Shown here in pieces: positions 1-5,081 of a stretch of 5,081 nt of DNA (its first letter is position 1; every line of letters starts with the position of its first letter). The notes under the pieces were generated by a model, which worked only from the letters and a program-made list of their open reading frames with translations, was not told the origin of the DNA and did not search any database. Source of the DNA: Thioalkalivibrio sp. (GTDB lineage Bacteria > Pseudomonadota > Gammaproteobacteria > Ectothiorhodospirales > Ectothiorhodospiraceae); contig PUOZ01000169.1 of assembly GCA_003553165.1 (NCBI GenBank), positions 1 to 5,081 of the forward strand, written 5' to 3'. The translations under genes and the position numbers were made by a program.

Positions 1-1
1 G

Positions 2-514
2 CAGGACGACAAGCGCTACAAGTCCACCTACTGGCCGAAGTTCGACGGCAAGTACTACCTTGCCGGGGACTCGGCGCGCCGCGATCCGGACGGCAACTTC
101 TGGATCATGGGCCGCATCGACGACGTGCTGAACGTCTCCGGACACCGCCTGGGCACGATGGAGATCGAGTCGGCCCTGGTCGCGCACGAAGCAGTCGCGG
201 AAGCTGCTGTCGTCGGCCGCCCCCACGACGTGAAGGGCGAATCCATCGTCGCCTTCGTGATCCTGAAGGGCGATCGTCCGACGGGCGCCGAGGCCGACGA
301 GATGGTGAAGACCCTGCGCAACTGGGTCAGCGATCACATCGGGCCGATCGCCAAGCCGGACGACATCCGCTTCGCCGACGGTCTGCCAAAGACCCGTTCA
401 GGCAAGATCATGCGCCGTCTGCTGCGTTCCATCGCCAAGGGCGAGGAGATCACCTCCGACATCTCCACCCTGGAAAACGAGGGCGTGGTGGCGCAGCTTC
501 AAGGCAAGGCCTGA
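2..514 (+). CDS. acs: Acetyl-CoA synthetase (AMP-forming), C-terminal part, truncated by the left edge
   Basis: Acs activates acetate with ATP to acetyl-AMP and then forms acetyl-CoA in the cytoplasm. The 170 visible residues cover the end of the large domain and the whole small C-terminal domain of the ANL adenylating family. Visible landmarks, numbered from the codon at position 2, are GDSARR (Asp23, the ribose-binding Asp region), [13 protein letters not shown] (residues 37-49, with Arg38, hinge Asp40 and Arg49), and [11 protein letters not shown] near the end. In the last motif, Lys135 matches the catalytic lysine that is switched off by reversible acetylation in Salmonella Acs (Lys609). 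The specific [10 protein letters not shown] and PHDVKGE context favours Acs over propionyl-CoA synthetase or medium-chain ligases, though propionate use cannot be excluded because the acyl pocket lies outside the window. Frame and stop (TGA, 512-514) are clear. A hairpin follows 18 bases after the stop. Confidence 0.95.
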   Translation, partial: QDDKRYKSTYWPKFDGKYYLAGDSARRDPDGNFWIMGRIDDVLNVSGHRLGTMEIESALVAHEAVAEAAVVGRPHDVKGESIVAFVILKGDRPTGAEADEMVKTLRNWVSDHIGPIAKPDDIRFADGLPKTRSGKIMRRLLRSIAKGEEITSDISTLENEGVVAQLQGKA

Positions 515-532
515 GCCCTCGTCCACGGCCCC

Positions 533-556
533 GCCCCGGTCGGTCCCGACCGGGGC
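533..556 (+). terminator. GC-rich hairpin after acs, likely terminator
   Basis: An 11-base arm (533-543) is followed after two bases by its exact reverse complement (546-556), so in RNA a stem of about 10 bp with a four-base loop would form. It lies 18 bases past the acs stop and upstream of the rhodanese start. No U-tract follows, so it is not a classical intrinsic terminator. It may act as a Rho-assisted terminator or as a 3'-end stabiliser. The stem is seen directly; the role is inferred. Confidence 0.55.
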
Positions 557-618
557 AGTGCCCACGCGGGTCACGGCTGGCATCCGTCTGCGCTGCCCCA
601 TTTCGGGCAACGCGTACC

Positions 619-623
619 AGGAG
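619..623 (+). promoter_or_regulatory. Ribosome binding site deciding the rhodanese start
   Basis: AGGAG sits six bases before the ATG at 630. This selects that ATG over the in-frame GTG at 558, which lies just two bases after the acs hairpin, has no comparable site, and would put 24 extra residues before the signal peptide. Confidence 0.75.
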
Positions 624-629
624 TTCCTG

Positions 630-1280
630 ATGTCGATGCGGCATGCGTACTCTCCGTTGTTCCTGATCGCTCTGGCGCTCGCCTTTACCCCGATTCATGC
701 CGAACCGCCCGAGGTCGGCATCACCGCCACGATAGGCCACGTCGAAGTCCTGCACGAGGGCGAACCGGTGGTCATTCAGCGGGATCAGGACACGTTCAAC
801 ATCGTCACACCCGACTTCAGCATGACCTCGCGGCCCTGCCCTCCCTACTGCATCCAGCCGATGTCGGCCGGGCCCGGTATCGAGACACTGGGTGAACTCG
901 AATTGCTCGATTACCTACAGCGGACGGGCCAGGACGACAGCATCCTGGTGATCGACTCGCGCACGGCCGCGGAATACGCAAGGGGCACGATTCCAGGGGC
1001 GATCAATCTCCCCTGGGACCGCCTGCATTTCGGTTCCGGCGCGGATCCGTTGCAGGTCGAAAGCTACCTGGAGGATTTCGGGGTGATCTTTGATGGCAGC
1101 TTCCATGATTTCAGCCAGGCAAAGACGCTGGTGTTCTTCTGCAACGGTCCATGGTGTGGCCAGTCGCCCACCAACATGCGGACCCTGACCAACCTCGGCT
1201 ACCCCGCGGACCGCTTGAAATGGTACCGGGGAGGCATGCAGCTCTGGCATCTGCTCGGGCTGACGGTGATCAAACCCTGA
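630..1280 (+). CDS. Exported rhodanese-like domain protein with two cysteine pairs
   Basis: This 216-residue protein is predicted to be periplasmic. It begins with a short basic segment, a hydrophobic core (residues 9-20, PLFLIALALAFT) and a likely signal peptidase I site after PIHA (residue 24). Residues about 25-80 form a region of unknown fold that ends in CPPYC (Cys70, Cys74). Residues about 87-216 are a rhodanese domain: LVIDSRTAAEYARGTIPGAINLPW is the typical CH2A-like part, VFFCNGPWC carries the expected catalytic Cys171, and WYRGGMQLW is the typical end. Rhodaneses carry sulfane sulfur on this Cys. Here the loop lacks the Arg of the common CX5R pattern and holds a second Cys (176), so sulfur transfer or a thiol-disulfide role are both possible. 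The strong ribosome site and the signal peptide fix the start at 630. No promoter is obvious in 557-618. The exact function and the link to neighbouring genes are unknown. Confidence 0.88.
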   Translation: MSMRHAYSPLFLIALALAFTPIHAEPPEVGITATIGHVEVLHEGEPVVIQRDQDTFNIVTPDFSMTSRPCPPYCIQPMSAGPGIETLGELELLDYLQRTGQDDSILVIDSRTAAEYARGTIPGAINLPWDRLHFGSGADPLQVESYLEDFGVIFDGSFHDFSQAKTLVFFCNGPWCGQSPTNMRTLTNLGYPADRLKWYRGGMQLWHLLGLTVIKP

Positions 1281-1287
1281 CCTGATC

Positions 1288-1307
1288 GTGACCCGGCCGA
1301 GGGTCGC
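1288..1307 (+). terminator. Short hairpin just after the rhodanese gene
   Basis: GTGACCC (1288-1294) can pair with GGGTCGC (1301-1307), with one G-U pair and a six-base loop. It begins seven bases after the stop codon. No U-tract follows, so a terminator role is only suggested by its place. Confidence 0.3.
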
Positions 1308-1344
1308 CACCGGGCGCCACGAACCGCAGCGGGACGACCCGACA

Positions 1345-1374
1345 CACCGGCGCACGCCCCGGCATCAGCCGGTG
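1345..1374. repeat. Inverted repeat in the rhodanese-anbu gap
   Basis: CACCGGC (1345-1351) and its exact reverse complement GCCGGTG (1368-1374) are separated by 16 bases. It lies about 50 bases upstream of the -35 box of the anbu promoter. It could be a weak terminator stem, a regulator site, or chance in GC-rich DNA. No known operator is recognised. Apart from this, the hairpin at 1288-1307 and the promoter, the 207-base gap shows nothing recognisable. Confidence 0.3.
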
Positions 1375-1424
1375 CAATTCGCTCCGCTCATGGGTACCTT
1401 ACGGCAAATGGCCCACGGTTTTCG

Positions 1425-1453
1425 TTGACGCTGGCGGTGCCCGGTCCTAGTAT
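1425..1453 (+). promoter_or_regulatory. Sigma70-type promoter of anbu
   Basis: A -35 box TTGACG (1425-1430, five of six matches) and a -10 box TAGTAT (1448-1453, four of six) are spaced by exactly 17 bases. A comparatively AT-rich patch (1397-1425) precedes the -35 box. Transcription should begin near 1460, giving a leader of about 28 bases before the ATG at 1488. The in-frame TTG at 1425 is part of the -35 box, so it cannot be the translation start. Anbu can therefore be expressed on its own. No operator was recognised. Confidence 0.65.
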
Positions 1454-1487
1454 TCCGGGTCCGCGTTGCCCCGGATGTCCCCCGCCG

Positions 1488-2291
1488 ATGACTTACTGTG
1501 TTGCGATCAAGCTCAATGACGGCCTCGTGTTCGCCTCCGACTCGCGAACCAACGCCGGGGTGGACCAGGTCAGCACCTACAGCAAGATGCACACCTTCGA
1601 AACCGAGGGTGAGCGTCTGTTCGTCGTGCTCACGGCGGGCAATCTCGCGACCACCCAGGCGGTGGTCAATCGGCTCAAGCGCGAGATGGAGGAAGGCGTG
1701 GAGGGCGGTTTCGCCGACGCCGCCCACATGTCCGAGGCGGCCGAGTATCTCGGCCGGGTGAACCGGGAAGAACAGGAGAAGCATTCGGAGGCATTGTCCA
1801 AATCGGGCATCGTCGCCGAGGCGACGCTGATCATCGGCGGCCAGATTCAGGGTGAAGAGCCCGAAATCTATCGCGTATACCCGCAGGGGAATTACATCAC
1901 CACCAGCACACACACACCGTTCCTGCAGATCGGCGAGAGCAAGTACGGCAAGCCGATACTCGACCGCATCATCACACCCTCCACGCAACTGGGCGATGCC
2001 GCGCGCTGCGCCCTGGTGTCCATCGACTCCACCATTCGTTCGAACCTCACCGTCGGCCCTCCGCTCGAGGTCTTCGTCTACGAAGCGGGGTCCTATGCCT
2101 TCGAGCACTACCTGTGCCTGGAGGCCGACAACGACTATCTGCACGCTCTGACACACGCCTGGGACGACAACATCAAGAAGGCCTTCATCGATCTGCCGCG
2201 CTTCGATTGGGAGGCGACGAAGGGGAGAAAGAAACGCGGGACCCTGTTCCACGCGCGCGCTTCCAGGCCGGCATCCAAGTCCAACCGCTGA
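1488..2291 (+). CDS. anbu: Anbu, proteasome-type peptidase (ancestral beta-subunit)
   Basis: This 267-residue protein is a cytoplasmic N-terminal-nucleophile hydrolase of the proteasome/HslV superfamily. It opens with MTYCVAIKLNDG, so removal of Met exposes Thr as the nucleophile. Asp18 in ASDSRTNAG and Lys33 in STYSKMH complete the Thr1/Asp17/Lys33-type catalytic set. Anbu proteins are known to assemble into open, helical or lock-washer rings, and their natural substrate is not established. The start at 1488 is chosen because an N-terminal Thr is required and a promoter covers the upstream in-frame codons; only a weak GGA (1473-1475) is available as ribosome site. The last 25 residues or so (after LPRFDWE) form a Lys/Arg/Ser-rich tail that seems longer than usual for the family. 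The gene converges on the transglutaminase gene with 3 bases between stops. Its usual partners (circularly permuted ATP-grasp, alpha-E, transglutaminase-like) are all next door, which supports the call. Confidence 0.93.
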   Translation: MTYCVAIKLNDGLVFASDSRTNAGVDQVSTYSKMHTFETEGERLFVVLTAGNLATTQAVVNRLKREMEEGVEGGFADAAHMSEAAEYLGRVNREEQEKHSEALSKSGIVAEATLIIGGQIQGEEPEIYRVYPQGNYITTSTHTPFLQIGESKYGKPILDRIITPSTQLGDAARCALVSIDSTIRSNLTVGPPLEVFVYEAGSYAFEHYLCLEADNDYLHALTHAWDDNIKKAFIDLPRFDWEATKGRKKRGTLFHARASRPASKSNR

Positions 2292-2294
2292 GCG

Positions 2295-3188
2295 CTACGG
2301 TACCGCCTCCTCGACCCGCTGCACATCCACCGAGACCGTCAGGGTGTGCTTGGCGCCACTGGCGCGGACGACTCCACGGATCGGAGCCACATCACCGTAG
2401 TCGCGACCCCAGGCCAGGGTGACGTAGCGCTGATCCGGTACGGTGGCGTTGGTGGGGTCGAATTCCAGCCAGCCGCGGATCGGATCATAGAGCGCGAACC
2501 AGGCATGCGTTGCGTCCGCACCCACGAGCCTTTTGGTGCCTGGGGGCGGGATGGTCTCGAGGTATCCGGACACGTAGCGAGCGGGAATGCCCAACGCACG
2601 GCTGCATGCGATCGCGAGATGGGCAAAGTCCTGGCACACGCCGACGCGCCTTGCGACCACTTCGCTCAGGGGCGTGCTGACCTCGGTCTGCCCGGGCCGG
2701 TAGTCGAACTCGTCGAAGATGAACCGCGACAGTTGCAGGCCCAGCGCCTCGACACCCTGCCCCGGGTCCACGGTCAGCCCCACGCGCTGCAACAGGTCCG
2801 GCAGTTCGGGGAGCAACGGCGATGCCTGGCTGAAAGCGCGGGCCTCCAGCGCGTCAGCCCTGCAATCCCGGCGCAGGCCCTCACGGACCTCGGCCAGCGA
2901 TAGCGGAGGATCAAACGGGAGCTCCGCCTCGACCACGACCCTGCCCACCTCCGATAGGGTGGTCACGCTCCATTCCCGGTGTGCTTCCTGGATGCCGAGG
3001 ACGCTGGCCGGGTTTCCGAAGGCGTCCACGTACTCTGCCAGGTAACTGGCCCGCGGAACGACGTCGATCTGGAAGGCGTACAGCCTCTGCAACGGCGTCG
3101 CCCGCGGCTTGAGCCGCAACTCGTTGAGGCTGCCGTGCACCGTGGCCGGGTAACGGTACCGGGTGACATGGGTGATCCGGTATCGCAT
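2295..3188 (-). CDS. Bacterial transglutaminase-like cysteine peptidase of the Anbu/ATP-grasp cluster
   Basis: This 297-residue protein has a bacterial transglutaminase N-terminal region (residues about 1-90, opening MRYRITHVTRYRYPATVHG and NELRLKPR) and a transglutaminase-like core (about 150-250). The papain-like triad is visible: Cys185 in RRVGVCQDFAH, His228 in GADATHAWFALYD, and Asp244 in WLEFDPTN. No signal peptide or membrane segment is seen, so it should be cytoplasmic. Bacterial members of this fold act as peptidases or amide-transfer enzymes; the reaction here is unknown. The ATG at 3188 shares its A with the TGA of the upstream ATP-grasp/alpha-E gene, and a GTG one codon earlier is an alternative start, so translation is very probably coupled. 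The pair forms one operon reading leftward. The TAG stop lies 3 bases from the anbu stop, with no terminator between them. Confidence 0.92.
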   Translation of the reverse strand: MRYRITHVTRYRYPATVHGSLNELRLKPRATPLQRLYAFQIDVVPRASYLAEYVDAFGNPASVLGIQEAHREWSVTTLSEVGRVVVEAELPFDPPLSLAEVREGLRRDCRADALEARAFSQASPLLPELPDLLQRVGLTVDPGQGVEALGLQLSRFIFDEFDYRPGQTEVSTPLSEVVARRVGVCQDFAHLAIACSRALGIPARYVSGYLETIPPPGTKRLVGADATHAWFALYDPIRGWLEFDPTNATVPDQRYVTLAWGRDYGDVAPIRGVVRASGAKHTLTVSVDVQRVEEAVP

Positions 3189-3191
3189 CAC
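3186..3191 (-). promoter_or_regulatory. Stop/start overlap coupling the two minus-strand genes
   Basis: Read on the - strand, the six bases are GTGATG. They hold the TGA stop of the ATP-grasp/alpha-E gene, an ATG overlapping it by one base and a GTG overlapping it by four. A weak GGGA lies 8 bases before the GTG. The arrangement implies translational coupling and similar amounts of the two proteins. Which start codon is used cannot be told from the sequence, and it changes the protein by only one residue. Confidence 0.75.
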
Positions 3192-5081
3192 GGCGCAGGT
3201 CCCACGAGCGGCAGCGTGGGCGCGGGAGCGAGGTAATACGCGAACATGGCCTGGTAGCAGGCCGCCAGTTCCTGCTGCTGCTGGAGCAGCAGCGCATCGA
3301 GCTGCGCACGCAGCCCGCCCTCGGGCTCGGCCCAGTCTCCGACAACGGCAAGGCGCAGGCGGGAACGGGCCTCCTCGAGGTGGCGGGCATGCGCGGGCAG
3401 GCGTTCGCCGTGGCCAAGACGCGGCAACTGTTCGACATGCTCCACCAGGCGGTCCAGCTGATAGATCAGCGCCCTCGGGTTCTCCGGCTCCAGCAACAGC
3501 AGGTCCAGCAGCCCGAGGGCGTTGCGCCGATTTTCCGGCCGGGAACGGAATATGGACAGGCTTTCGGCAAAGGCCAGCACCATGTCGCCCAGCAGCACCG
3601 CTTGTCGCGGCTCAGGCGGCACCACCAGCGTCGCGCGCAGGAGGTTCACCAACATCAGGCCACGTTCCAGCCGCCGTCCGCTGTCCATGAAACGCCAGCC
3701 GTGATGGCGCAGCATGCTTTCATGGGTCAATCCCGAAAGTGCCAGCAGGTGCACCGTGAGCTCGTCCAGGATACTTTCCGCCGCCAGCGGATCCCGCAAG
3801 GCCGCCAGGGGTTGCCCGACCTCCCTCAGTCCCGTCAGTACGCGCACGCTCTCTGCAGAGAGCCGGTCGCGCAGGGCGTTGGCGGTATTGTGCAGGGCAT
3901 TCAGCGCGGCAGGCACACTGCCGGGGACACGGGCATCGGTCAGGAGCCGAAGGAGCTCCGATTCCGGCCGATGGAGATCCCTGCCCTTGCCAGCGGCCCC
4001 CACGAACCCCGGATAACTGCCACTCAGGTGCGTGAGCGCCCGCAGCATGTAGCCGGAGACCTCATCGCCCGGCCGGGCCTCGAAGCGCGCCACCTGCAGC
4101 CGCCGGAGGACCAGGCGCAGCCAGCGGATCAGGCCTTCGGCACGTTCGGCGTAACGCCCGGCCCAGAGCAGGTTGTCGGCGACACGGCGCGGCAGGCTCG
4201 CAGGCTGGCTGACGCCGGGTTCCGGTTCCGGAAATGCCTCGGCATGCGCGGGCGCCACTCCAGCCCTGCGCAATACCCAGGTATCCTTGCTGACCCCTCC
4301 CTCCTGGTTCGAAACCAGCCGGGTCTCGGGGCGGCTGGCAACCCGCGTCAGGCCCCCGGAAAGCACCAGGGAGCCTTCACGGCACTGGCAGGTGAAGGCC
4401 CGCACAGTCCCGTGCCGGGGCTCGAGGAAACCCGCCTCGTTCAGGCAGGGCATGGTCGACAGCCCGATGCATTCCTGGCCGACGAAGCGTGTCGGCTGCC
4501 TCCGGATCTGCGCACAAAGACGGCGGCGCTCCTCCTCCGGCAGCCCGGCCAGGAACAGCGGCCGCCCACCCTCGGTTCGATCAACGCTGCGCACCACGAG
4601 TGTCTCGCTGTGCGCGATCACGTGTTCCAGCGAGTCCGGCTCGCCGCACCACCAGGTCGCGACCGAGGGCATCAGCAGGTCCTCGCCCAGCGCAAAACGC
4701 GCGATCGCCGGCAGAAACGCCGGCCAGGCCGGGCTCTCCAGCAGACCGGTACCGAGGGCGTTCGCGACGACGACATTGCCGCGGCGCACGGCCTCGACCA
4801 GACCGGCGACGCCGAGCCTGGAATCCGGGTTCAGGCTCAGCGGATCACACCATGCGTCGTCTACCCGGCGCAGGATCACGTCGACCCGCTCCAGCTGACC
4901 CAGCGTGCTGAGCCAGATGAAGCCGTCGCGGAACACGAGATCCTGCCCCTGGACCAGGGTCAGGCCCAGTTGCCGCGCAAACAGCACGTGCTCGAACCAG
5001 GCCTCGTTCAATGGCCCCGGGGAGAGCAGGACGATACGCGGCTCCGGCACCGAGGGCACGAGGTCGCGGAGGCCCTGGTAC
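3188..5081 (-). CDS. Circularly permuted ATP-grasp domain fused to alpha-E domain, N-terminus beyond the right edge
   Basis: About 630 residues are visible, with no start codon: the frame is open to the window edge at YQGLRDLVP, and a GTG at 5059 is internal. Residues about 10-270 match the C-terminal part of circularly permuted type 2 ATP-grasp proteins (DUF404/DUF407 group): IVLLSPGPLNEAWFEH, LERVDVILRRVDDAWCDP, RRGNVVVANALGTG, PSVATWWCGEP, GGLTRVA and GGVSKDTWVL. After a Pro/Glu-rich linker (271-295), residues 296 to about 619 are a helical alpha-E domain (DUF403): LPRRVADNLLWAGRYAERAEG at its start and GWRFMDSGRRLERG at 461-474. ATP-grasp enzymes join a carboxylate to an amine through an acyl-phosphate; the alpha-E domain has no established activity. 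Many genomes encode the two separately, so this is a fused form. Arg164 in VVRSV occupies the place where a nucleotide-binding Lys is expected. The gene is first in a coupled pair with the transglutaminase-like gene. Confidence 0.9.
   Translation of the reverse strand, partial: YQGLRDLVPSVPEPRIVLLSPGPLNEAWFEHVLFARQLGLTLVQGQDLVFRDGFIWLSTLGQLERVDVILRRVDDAWCDPLSLNPDSRLGVAGLVEAVRRGNVVVANALGTGLLESPAWPAFLPAIARFALGEDLLMPSVATWWCGEPDSLEHVIAHSETLVVRSVDRTEGGRPLFLAGLPEEERRRLCAQIRRQPTRFVGQECIGLSTMPCLNEAGFLEPRHGTVRAFTCQCREGSLVLSGGLTRVASRPETRLVSNQEGGVSKDTWVLRRAGVAPAHAEAFPEPEPGVSQPASLPRRVADNLLWAGRYAERAEGLIRWLRLVLRRLQVARFEARPGDEVSGYMLRALTHLSGSYPGFVGAAGKGRDLHRPESELLRLLTDARVPGSVPAALNALHNTANALRDRLSAESVRVLTGLREVGQPLAALRDPLAAESILDELTVHLLALSGLTHESMLRHHGWRFMDSGRRLERGLMLVNLLRATLVVPPEPRQAVLLGDMVLAFAESLSIFRSRPENRRNALGLLDLLLLEPENPRALIYQLDRLVEHVEQLPRLGHGERLPAHARHLEEARSRLRLAVVGDWAEPEGGLRAQLDALLLQQQQELAACYQAMFAYYLAPAPTLPLVGPAP
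3273..3293. repeat. CTG/CAG inverted repeat within the alpha-E coding region
   Basis: GCTGCTGCT (3274-3282) and AGCAGCAGC (3285-3293) are exact reverse complements around two bases. On the coding strand they encode part of a Leu-Leu-Leu-Gln-Gln-Gln-Gln run near the protein's C-terminus. The repeat is explained by CTG Leu and CAG Gln codons sitting side by side, although a DNA or RNA hairpin could form. Confidence 0.45.
3848..3863. repeat. Perfect 16-base palindrome inside the alpha-E coding region
   Basis: GCTCTCTGCAGAGAGC is identical to its own reverse complement over all 16 bases. It lies within codons for the stretch RLSAESV. A palindrome this long is not expected often in 5 kb, but it may be codon-driven. 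No known regulator site is recognised. Confidence 0.4.

Noticed and set aside
577..595. Possible sigma54-like promoter (TGGCAT, then TGCGC) before the rhodanese gene
   Set aside because: The GG and GC elements are one base off the required spacing and the -12 part matches poorly.
558..629. Upstream GTG start for the rhodanese, adding 24 residues
   Set aside because: It lies two bases after the acs hairpin, lacks a ribosome site and would bury the signal peptide; ATG 630 has AGGAG at the right distance.
1474..1518. Tiny upstream open frame of 14 codons overlapping the anbu start
   Set aside because: It starts with ATG 14 bases before the anbu start, but has no ribosome site and no recognisable leader-peptide content. 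Chance is the simpler explanation.
1365..2252. Long open frame of 295 codons on the - strand, antisense to anbu
   Set aside because: It overlaps nearly all of anbu, which has clear family motifs. Its translation shows no recognisable domain and has the composition typical of antisense frames in GC-rich genes.
2346..2903. Open frame of 185 codons on the + strand, opposite the transglutaminase gene
   Set aside because: It lies wholly within a gene with an intact catalytic triad and has no recognisable product, so it is a GC-driven shadow frame.
4173..4898. Open frame of 241 codons on the + strand, opposite the ATP-grasp/alpha-E gene
   Set aside because: The translation is Arg/Ser/Pro-rich low-complexity material typical of a shadow frame, and the opposite strand carries well-conserved motifs.
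5057..5059. GTG at 5059 as the true start of the ATP-grasp/alpha-E protein
   Set aside because: The frame stays open to the window edge, the preceding residues fit the family, and a full circularly permuted ATP-grasp needs several hundred more N-terminal residues.

Overview
This is a GC-rich window from a bacterial chromosome, most likely a proteobacterium and probably a gammaproteobacterium. That placement rests on the style of the acetyl-CoA synthetase and on the fused ATP-grasp/alpha-E architecture as I remember them, so the lineage is only a soft inference. Coding density is high. No RNA genes, insertion sequences, CRISPR arrays or signs of recent transfer were seen, and no gene-free stretch reaches 300 bases.

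Left part (about 1-1280, + strand). The window opens inside the C-terminal domain of an AMP-forming acetyl-CoA synthetase (acs), which ends at 514. A perfect GC-rich hairpin (533-556) follows and probably separates it from the next gene. That gene (630-1280) encodes an exported single-domain rhodanese-like protein with a signal peptide and two cysteine pairs, CPPYC and CNGPWC. These two genes show no clear functional link to the rest.

Middle (1281-1487). This 207-base gap holds two short hairpins without U-tracts and a good sigma70-type promoter (TTGACG, 17 bases, TAGTAT). The promoter reads into the next gene and fixes its start at 1488.

Right part (1488-5081). This is the interesting block: an Anbu-type (ancestral beta-subunit) proteasome-related peptidase on the + strand, facing two - strand genes. 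The - strand pair consists of a circularly permuted ATP-grasp domain fused to an alpha-E domain (N-terminus beyond the right edge), then a translationally coupled bacterial transglutaminase-like cysteine peptidase. The Anbu and transglutaminase genes converge with 3 bases between their stop codons. This set (Anbu, circularly permuted ATP-grasp, alpha-E, transglutaminase-like protein) recurs in bacteria. Comparative genomics has predicted that it makes and processes an unknown peptide or peptide tag: the ATP-grasp would form amide bonds, while the transglutaminase fold and the Anbu peptidase would cleave or transfer. To my knowledge the substrate is unknown. Local peculiarities are the ATP-grasp/alpha-E fusion with an Arg where a nucleotide-binding Lys is expected, the convergent anbu with its own promoter, and a basic tail on Anbu.
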